A model generated the notes under the pieces. It had not been told where the DNA came from, searched no databases, and saw only the letters and a list, made by a program, of their open reading frames with translations. Of a stretch of DNA of 64,000 nucleotides, positions 59,212-64,000 are shown piece by piece. Position 1 is the first letter of the stretch. Each line of letters starts with the position of its first letter. A program made the translations under genes and the position numbers. The stretch comes from Bacteroidales bacterium (GTDB taxonomy: Bacteria; Bacteroidota; Bacteroidia; Bacteroidales; WRLA01), in contig WRLA01000004.1 in NCBI GenBank assembly GCA_009777825.1, forward strand, positions 1 through 64,000, written 5' to 3'.

Positions 59212-60459
59212 TTAATGACTCTCTTTGTGATGTGGCTCCGTTGTAGCCAATCCGATGTAAAGCGCCGATAAAAGCGTGAAAATGAACGCTTGTATAAACG
59301 CTATCAGCAACTCTAACACATACATAAACACGCTCAGGAAGACGCTCAAAATGCTCGATATGTACCCCACCGCCATCATCTTGGCACCCAGCAGGAAGAT
59401 AAGACAGGTGAACGCCAGCATGACGATATGTCCCGCCGTGATGTTGGCGAAAAGACGCATCGTGAGGGCGAAAGGTTTGGTGAGCGTGCCGATAAATTCG
59501 ATGAGCGGCATCAGCGGAATGGGAAATTTCATCGGCAGCGGAACGTCGGGATTAAAAATCTCTTTCCAATAGTGCCGGTTGCCGCTGATGGTAACGATGA
59601 CGTAGGTAAAGAGCGCCAGCGTCAGCGTGATGGCGATATTTCCCGAAACGTTGGGCCAGTTAGGGACTTGTCCGATGAGGTTGTTGAGGAAGATGAAGAA
59701 GAACGCCGTCAACAGGAAAGGCATATATTTCTCGTAATGCTTGCCGATGCTGGGCTTGGCGATGTCGTCCCGCACGAAGAGTATCCCCATCTCAACGGCG
59801 TTCCACAATCCTTTCGGCGCTTTCCCCTGTCGTTTGGTATAGACCGAAGTCATAGACAAGAAGATGACAATCAACAAGATACAACTGACGAAAACGCCCA
59901 GAACGACTTTGGTAATAGAAAAATCAAACACCTTCGATTCCGACAGTTCGCCGTTAGGATGACGGTAAACTACTTTTTCTTTCTCTAACTCAAAACCTTT
60001 GTAAGAGTGTTCGGCGCTGTGGTAGATATGTTTCGACGAGAAACAGTAGAGTTTTCCCTGATGTAACAAAATCATGGGAAGGTAGATAGCAACTTCTTTT
60101 CCATTGGGCAAAGTCATAAAATGCCATTCGTGCGCATCTACGACATGGGAGATGAGGAGTTCGCCGACGTTTAGACTTTCTCCCGCCTCCTCCGAAGAAG
60201 GGGGGGGATCGCTTGCATTTCCTAGAGAAGGGGGAGACGCGCTTGTTTCTCCCAAAGGAGCGGAAGTAGTGCCATGCTCTCCTCCAAATGAAACGACATC
60301 ACCGTCTTCCTTTGAAACGGACAGCGGGAGAGCGGAGAGGCTGTATGCAAGAGGATGACAGCCCTCCCCCCCTTTCGGGAGGGGCAGGAGGGGGGTCAAC
60401 AAACCCATCAGCACAACCGCGATAATGACAACTTTTAAGATAAAATTTTTGATGCGCAT
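59212..60459 (-). CDS. atpB: ATP synthase subunit a, with repeat-derived N-terminal insert
   Basis: The 415-residue stator subunit forms the ion half-channels. After a signal-like helix (IKNFILKVVIIAVVLMGLL) comes a low-complexity stretch at about 25-92 rich in Pro, Ser and Gly, which comes from a repeat cluster. The mature domain begins near NVGELLISHVVDAHEWHF, with the membrane part (FFFIFLNNLIGQVPNW) and the essential Arg in LTMRLFANITAGH near 335. A His/Tyr-rich periplasmic segment before the first core helix is usual in Bacteroidota. The gene and atpE stand alone: upstream is prfB rather than atpD-atpC. A promoter lies 20 bases upstream. Confidence 0.93.
   Translation of the reverse strand: MRIKNFILKVVIIAVVLMGLLTPLLPLPKGGEGCHPLAYSLSALPLSVSKEDGDVVSFGGEHGTTSAPLGETSASPPSLGNASDPPPSSEEAGESLNVGELLISHVVDAHEWHFMTLPNGKEVAIYLPMILLHQGKLYCFSSKHIYHSAEHSYKGFELEKEKVVYRHPNGELSESKVFDFSITKVVLGVFVSCILLIVIFLSMTSVYTKRQGKAPKGLWNAVEMGILFVRDDIAKPSIGKHYEKYMPFLLTAFFFIFLNNLIGQVPNWPNVSGNIAITLTLALFTYVIVTISGNRHYWKEIFNPDVPLPMKFPIPLMPLIEFIGTLTKPFALTMRLFANITAGHIVMLAFTCLIFLLGAKMMAVGYISSILSVFLSVFMYVLELLIAFIQAFIFTLLSALYIGLATTEPHHKESH
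60180..60400. repeat. Cluster of short palindromes inside atpB
   Basis: Successive units such as CTCCTCCGAAGAAGG, TTTCCTAGAGAAGGGGG, TTCTCCCAAAGGAG and CCCCCTTTCGGGAGGGG each form small hairpins. They are translated as the low-complexity insert (LLPLPKGGEG, LGETSASPPSLGNAS) between the signal helix and the mature part of subunit a. Confidence 0.75.
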
Positions 60460-60479
60460 GACGCTTTTTTTTCGAGGTG

Positions 60480-60487
60480 CAAAGGTA
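60480..60487 (-). promoter_or_regulatory. -7 promoter element (TACCTTTG) of atpB-atpE
   Basis: TACCTTTG on the minus strand, 20 bases before ATG 60459. Nothing else is seen in 60488-60638. Confidence 0.66.
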
Positions 60488-60638
60488 ATAAATAATTGAG
60501 AATTAAAAATTGAAAATTGGAAATTGGGTGTATGACAAATTGCATAGGGAGAAAGGCGAGATGAATGATGGTGCTTTGAGGATGATATTCTTTTCGGTTT
60601 TTTTCTTTAGACAAGGTAAATCCTTGCGGAGTTAGGGA

Positions 60639-61749
60639 TTAATCTCCCCCAAACTCCATCAAGTAGGCTTTTAGGAAATCGTTGATGTCGCCGTCCAGAA
60701 TAGCCTGCGGGTTTCCGGATTCGACGCCGGTGCGCAGGTCTTTCACTAAGCGGTAGGGTTGCAGGACGTAGTTTCGGATTTGCGACCCCCACTCTATCTT
60801 CTTTTTGTTGCCTTCGATGGCGGCTTGGGCTTCCTGTTTTTTGCGCAGTTCGATCTCGTAGAGGCGCGATTTGAGCATCTGGATGGCTTTGTCGCGGTTT
60901 TGCAGTTGTGAGCGCGTCTCGGTGTTTTCGATGATGATTTCGTCAGGTTTGCCGTCCACGCCGGTGCATTTGTATTTGAGCCGGACGCCGGTTTCAACCT
61001 TGTTGACGTTTTGTCCGCCGGGACCGCCGCAGCGGAAGGTATCCCACGTGAGATTTGCTTGATTTATTTCGATGTTAATGTTTTCATCTACAACGGGATA
61101 GACAAACACTGAGGCGAAACTTGTATGTCGACGGGCGTTGCTGTCGAAAGGGGAGATGCGCACCAAGCGATGAACGCCGTTTTCGCCCTTCAGATAGCCG
61201 AAGGCATAGTCGCCTTCAAACTCCAAGACGACGGATTTCACGCCGGCGACTTCGCCATCATTCATGTCTATCTGTCTCACTTTGTAATTGTTACGCTCGC
61301 CCCATCGGATGTACATGCGCATCAGCATGGCAGCCCAGTCGTTGCTTTCCGTTCCGCCGGCGCCGGCGTTGATTTCGAGCATGGCGCCGAGTTTGTCCTC
61401 TTCGCGGCTGAGCATGTTCATAAACTCCATGTCGCCGATTTTGGTGATGGCGATGGCGTATTGGGCGTCTAATTCGGTTTCGTCCGCCTCTCCGGCGTCA
61501 AACATTTCGAGGAGGACGGTCAGGTCTTCGACGGCGCTTTTGGCGGCGGCAAAATCTTCCGTCCAGCGTTTTTTCTCTTTTATCTCCCGCAGCAGTTTCT
61601 CCGCAGCCTTTGGGTCGTCCCAAAAGTCCGCTTCATGTGTACGTTTTTCCTCTTTTTTGATGGCTTGGAGTTTCCCGTCAATGTCAAAGATACCCCCTCA
61701 AGGCTACAAGCCTTTCACGCAATGCTCTATAATTTTCGGTTGTTATCAT
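60639..61749 (-). CDS. prfB: Peptide chain release factor 2, with programmed +1 frameshift
   Basis: RF2 ends translation at UGA and UAA. Frame 1 starts at ATG 61749 and runs 21 codons (MITTENYRALRERLVALRGYL) to an in-frame UGA at 61686-61684; skipping one base there continues as DIDGKLQAIKKEEKR in the frame of the body, giving 369 residues in total, the usual RF2 length. The body has the stop-recognition tripeptide SPF in LVRISPFDSNARRHTSF and the catalytic GGQ in RCGGPGGQNVNK. Without the shift only a 21-residue peptide is made, so RF2 regulates itself. It follows pheT by four bases. Confidence 0.96.
61680..61698 (-). promoter_or_regulatory. RF2 programmed frameshift site
   Basis: AGGGGGTATCTTTGAC, read on the minus strand, is the same as the classical RF2 site: a Shine-Dalgarno-like AGGGGG, slippery CUU and UGA followed by C. 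Confidence 0.93.
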
Positions 61750-61753
61750 AAAT

Positions 61754-64000
61754 TTATCTTATCTGTGCTTTTACTTCTTTTACAAACGCTTCCATCAGTT
61801 TGTTCATGATTCGGTCTATCTGTTTGTCTTCCAATGTTTTATCTTCGTCCAAGAGTGTGAATCCGACGGCGTATGATTTTTTCCCTTCGCCCAACTTTTC
61901 ACCCGTGTAAATATCAAAAAGACGAACTTCTTTTAAAAATTTACGTTCTGTGGCGTATGCTATTTCTTCGATTTTCGAGAATGGGACATCGGCATCCAAC
62001 AGCAACGCCAGGTCGCGATGTACTTCGGGAAACTTCGGAACTGCCTGAAAGACAACATTTTTTTTGCCGACAACTTTCACAAGCGCTTTCCAGTTGAAAT
62101 CGGCAAAAAACACCGTCTGTTTGACGTCGAAACGTTTTTGAATGATTTGATGTACCTGTCCGAACTCCACAATAACGTGATTATTAATGGAGTACGATAG
62201 TCCTTCAAAGAAAAGTTCCGCATTTGCCGACGTCGTTTTACATTGTTTGGTGTCAATGCCCAACTTTGACAGGACTTTGTGGACGTACATCTTTAAGTCG
62301 AAGAAATTAAACTCTTTCGGCTGTTCGCGCCAGTTTTCGTGAGCGTTTTTTCCGGTGAGCCATAAACCCAGATGCCGCGTCTCCGAATAACGTTTGGTAA
62401 CCGGCTCATTCTTATCGGTTTCCGGATTATGTTGATACACCTCTCCAAACTCAAACAGCCGCAAGTTGTTCATCTTCCGGTTGATGTTATACGAAATCGT
62501 CGCCATTCCGCCGGCTAACAGACTCGGACGGAGGATGTTCAAATCGGAACTGAGCGGATTGAGGATTTTCACAAGATGTGTTTCCGGAAAAGAGTTCATC
62601 TGTTGGAAATATGCCTGTCCCGTCAACGAATTATTGATGGTTTCGTAGAAACCGTTCGCCGCCAACAAGTCGGCAACGGCATTGCGTATCTTTTCCACGT
62701 TTGGCTTCGGCTGATAGGACAACGAAGCACGCAACGAATCGGTAATTTCAATGTTGTTGTAGCCGTAGATGCGCAAAATTTCCTCGATAACGTCGGCTTC
62801 GCGGGTAACGTCCACGCGATAATAGGGCGCCAAAAGGGTCAATTCCGCGTCGTTTTCGGATATTATTTCAAAGTCGAGTGCCAAGAGGATTTTTTTGATG
62901 GTTTCCGGCGCAATTTCTTTGCCGATTAAGCGGTTTGTCTGCGCGAAAGTGAGCGTTATCTTCTTCTGTTCGATGGGATTGGGATAGATGTCCATGATGT
63001 CGGATGCGATTTCTCCGCCGGCAAACTCTTTCATCATCAGGGCGGCGCGTTTGGCAGCCCAGACGGTGATGTCGGGATTGGCGCCGCGCTCGTAGCGGAA
63101 CGAGGCGTCGGTCTGCAAGCCATGCCGGCGTGCCGTTTTGCGAATCGTCGCAGGGTCGAAATAGGCGCTCTCGATGAAGACGTGCTTTGTCTCTTCCGTG
63201 ATGCCCGACCCAACACCGCCGAAAACGCCGGCAATACACATGGCGTCGGTCTCGTTACAAATCATCAGGTCGTCTTCGTGGAGCGTCCGTTCGACGTTGT
63301 CGAGCGTTACAAACTTTTCGCCCATCTTTGCTTTGCGGATGATGACTTTTCCACCTTTTATCTTATCCAAATCGAACGTGTGCAAAGGCTGCCCGATCTC
63401 CCAAAGAACCCAGTTGGCAATATCCACAATGTTGTTTATCGGACGGATTCCAACCGCCGTCAAACGGTTTCTCAGCCATTCGGGGGACTCTTTCACCGTT
63501 ACGTTTTTGACGACGATGCCGGTGTAGCGCGGACAGGCTTGCGTGTCTTTGATTTCTATTTCAACAGAAAGGGATTGGTTATCAGGTTTAAAATCTTCAA
63601 TGGACGGGATGTGAAGACATTCTGAGGATGTTCTACAAGTTCTGCTTCCCGTCATTGCGAACGAAGTGAAGCAATCCAGAACATTGACTTCCTCTGGATT
63701 GCTTCGGGCTATCGCCCTCGCAATGACGTCGTTGTTGACTTCCAAAGTATCCTCAATAAGGCTTTGGCATTTCAACGCCGCCAGCAAATCGCGTGCGACG
63801 CCGATATGTGAGATGGCGTCGGTTCGGTTGGGTGTCAGTCCGATTTCAAAGATGTAGTCGTTTTCTATTTTAAAATACTCTTTTGCCGGCGTTCCGGGAA
63901 CGGCATCCGGCTCTAACACCATGATGCCGTCGTGGGAGGCGCCGAGGCAGAGTTCGTCTTCGGCGCAAATCATGCCTTCCGACAGGGCGCCGCGTATCTT
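61754..64000 (-). CDS. pheT: Phenylalanyl-tRNA synthetase beta subunit, 5' end outside the window
   Basis: PheT forms the heterotetramer that charges tRNA-Phe; it holds the editing site and tRNA-binding parts. The visible 748 codons begin inside the tRNA-binding domain (RGALSEGMICAEDELCLGAS) and run through B3/B4 editing (AVGIRPINNIVDIANWVL), B5 (QTNRLIGKEI), the catalytic-like core and the C-terminal FDX-ACB domain (FPEVHRDLALLLD). The start lies beyond 64000. Between the first domain and B3 there is an extra segment (ARAIARSNPEEVNVLDCFTS and after) made by a hairpin repeat at 63650-63728. Otherwise intact. Co-directional with prfB. Confidence 0.95.
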   Translation of the reverse strand, partial: KIRGALSEGMICAEDELCLGASHDGIMVLEPDAVPGTPAKEYFKIENDYIFEIGLTPNRTDAISHIGVARDLLAALKCQSLIEDTLEVNNDVIARAIARSNPEEVNVLDCFTSFAMTGSRTCRTSSECLHIPSIEDFKPDNQSLSVEIEIKDTQACPRYTGIVVKNVTVKESPEWLRNRLTAVGIRPINNIVDIANWVLWEIGQPLHTFDLDKIKGGKVIIRKAKMGEKFVTLDNVERTLHEDDLMICNETDAMCIAGVFGGVGSGITEETKHVFIESAYFDPATIRKTARRHGLQTDASFRYERGANPDITVWAAKRAALMMKEFAGGEIASDIMDIYPNPIEQKKITLTFAQTNRLIGKEIAPETIKKILLALDFEIISENDAELTLLAPYYRVDVTREADVIEEILRIYGYNNIEITDSLRASLSYQPKPNVEKIRNAVADLLAANGFYETINNSLTGQAYFQQMNSFPETHLVKILNPLSSDLNILRPSLLAGGMATISYNINRKMNNLRLFEFGEVYQHNPETDKNEPVTKRYSETRHLGLWLTGKNAHENWREQPKEFNFFDLKMYVHKVLSKLGIDTKQCKTTSANAELFFEGLSYSINNHVIVEFGQVHQIIQKRFDVKQTVFFADFNWKALVKVVGKKNVVFQAVPKFPEVHRDLALLLDADVPFSKIEEIAYATERKFLKEVRLFDIYTGEKLGEGKKSYAVGFTLLDEDKTLEDKQIDRIMNKLMEAFVKEVKAQIR
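63650..63728. repeat. In-frame hairpin repeat, GTCATTGCGAG family (copy 3)
   Basis: CGTCATTGCGA and GAAGCAATCCAG on the left pair with CTGGATTGCTTC and TCGCAATGACG on the right across a short loop. In pheT it is read on the minus strand as ARAIARSNPEEVN and CFTSFAMTGS. Confidence 0.87.

Overview
The window reads as a chromosome segment of a Bacteroidales-like member of the Bacteroidota. The signs are the Bacteroidota -7 promoter motif TAnnTTTG upstream of most transcription units, little visible Shine-Dalgarno use, an S46 dipeptidyl-peptidase, DUF3667 and DUF1573 proteins, a type IX secretion (T9SS) sorting domain, a TonB receptor with a carboxypeptidase-like N-terminal domain, and Na+-translocating NADH:quinone reductase (Nqr) genes. 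The species cannot be fixed from sequence alone. Coding density is high and most genes are housekeeping, but there are many scars: IS remnants, a MITE-like element, orphan antitoxins and hairpin repeats that have entered reading frames.

Layout. 1-20 kb: pepE-nitroreductase-priA operon, gpsA-ugd, a BamA/TamA-like outer-membrane protein, phosphohexomutase, apbE, an NlpC/P60 peptidase, a DUF1016 nuclease gene bracketed by 47-51 bp direct repeats, an S46 peptidase, rpmB, lepB, a GNAT/antitoxin-like pair, a sigma-54 activator and a Uma2 nuclease. 20-28 kb: EamA and J-domain genes, DUF3667, an ISAs1-family remnant, purA, a TonB receptor, a PD-(D/E)XK transposase-type nuclease and a DUF4143 ATPase. 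28.5-40.4 kb: four PQQ/BamB-like beta-propeller proteins, an NHL propeller and a Tat-type multi-cluster Fe-S protein, with unrelated accessory genes (orphan antitoxins, an AlbA_2/RecG-like protein, a TPR protein, a BRO-N protein) between them. 40.5-50 kb: mnmA, DUF1573, aminotransferase, M23 peptidase, a T9SS-exported metalloprotease and TerC. 50-58.5 kb: thiL-nqrC, then a restriction-modification cassette, then nqrDEF. 58.5-64 kb: tRNA-Cys, atpE/atpB, prfB with a programmed +1 frameshift, and pheT running off the right edge.

How the genes fit together. ApbE attaches FMN to Nqr subunits such as NqrC, so the 10 kb and 51-58 kb loci are functionally linked. The sodium gradient made by Nqr, and the ATP synthase membrane subunits nearby, belong to the same bioenergetic layer. 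The propeller/Fe-S locus looks like an extracytoplasmic redox or scaffold module of unknown function and is the best candidate here for an undescribed system.

Two recurrent patterns deserve attention. First, foreign-looking genes sit almost seamlessly between co-directional host genes: R-M inside nqr with an ATGA overlap, DUF1016 between direct repeats, and AlbA_2/RecG and BRO-N in the propeller operon. Second, several families of short palindromic repeats lie in frame inside conserved genes (pheT, atpB, the metalloprotease, the propellers). A tandem array of four 36-nt hairpin units lies in the DUF1016 gene. Three genes (gpsA, apbE, mnmA), and possibly a fourth small one, have the promoter so close to the start codon that their mRNAs are probably leaderless.
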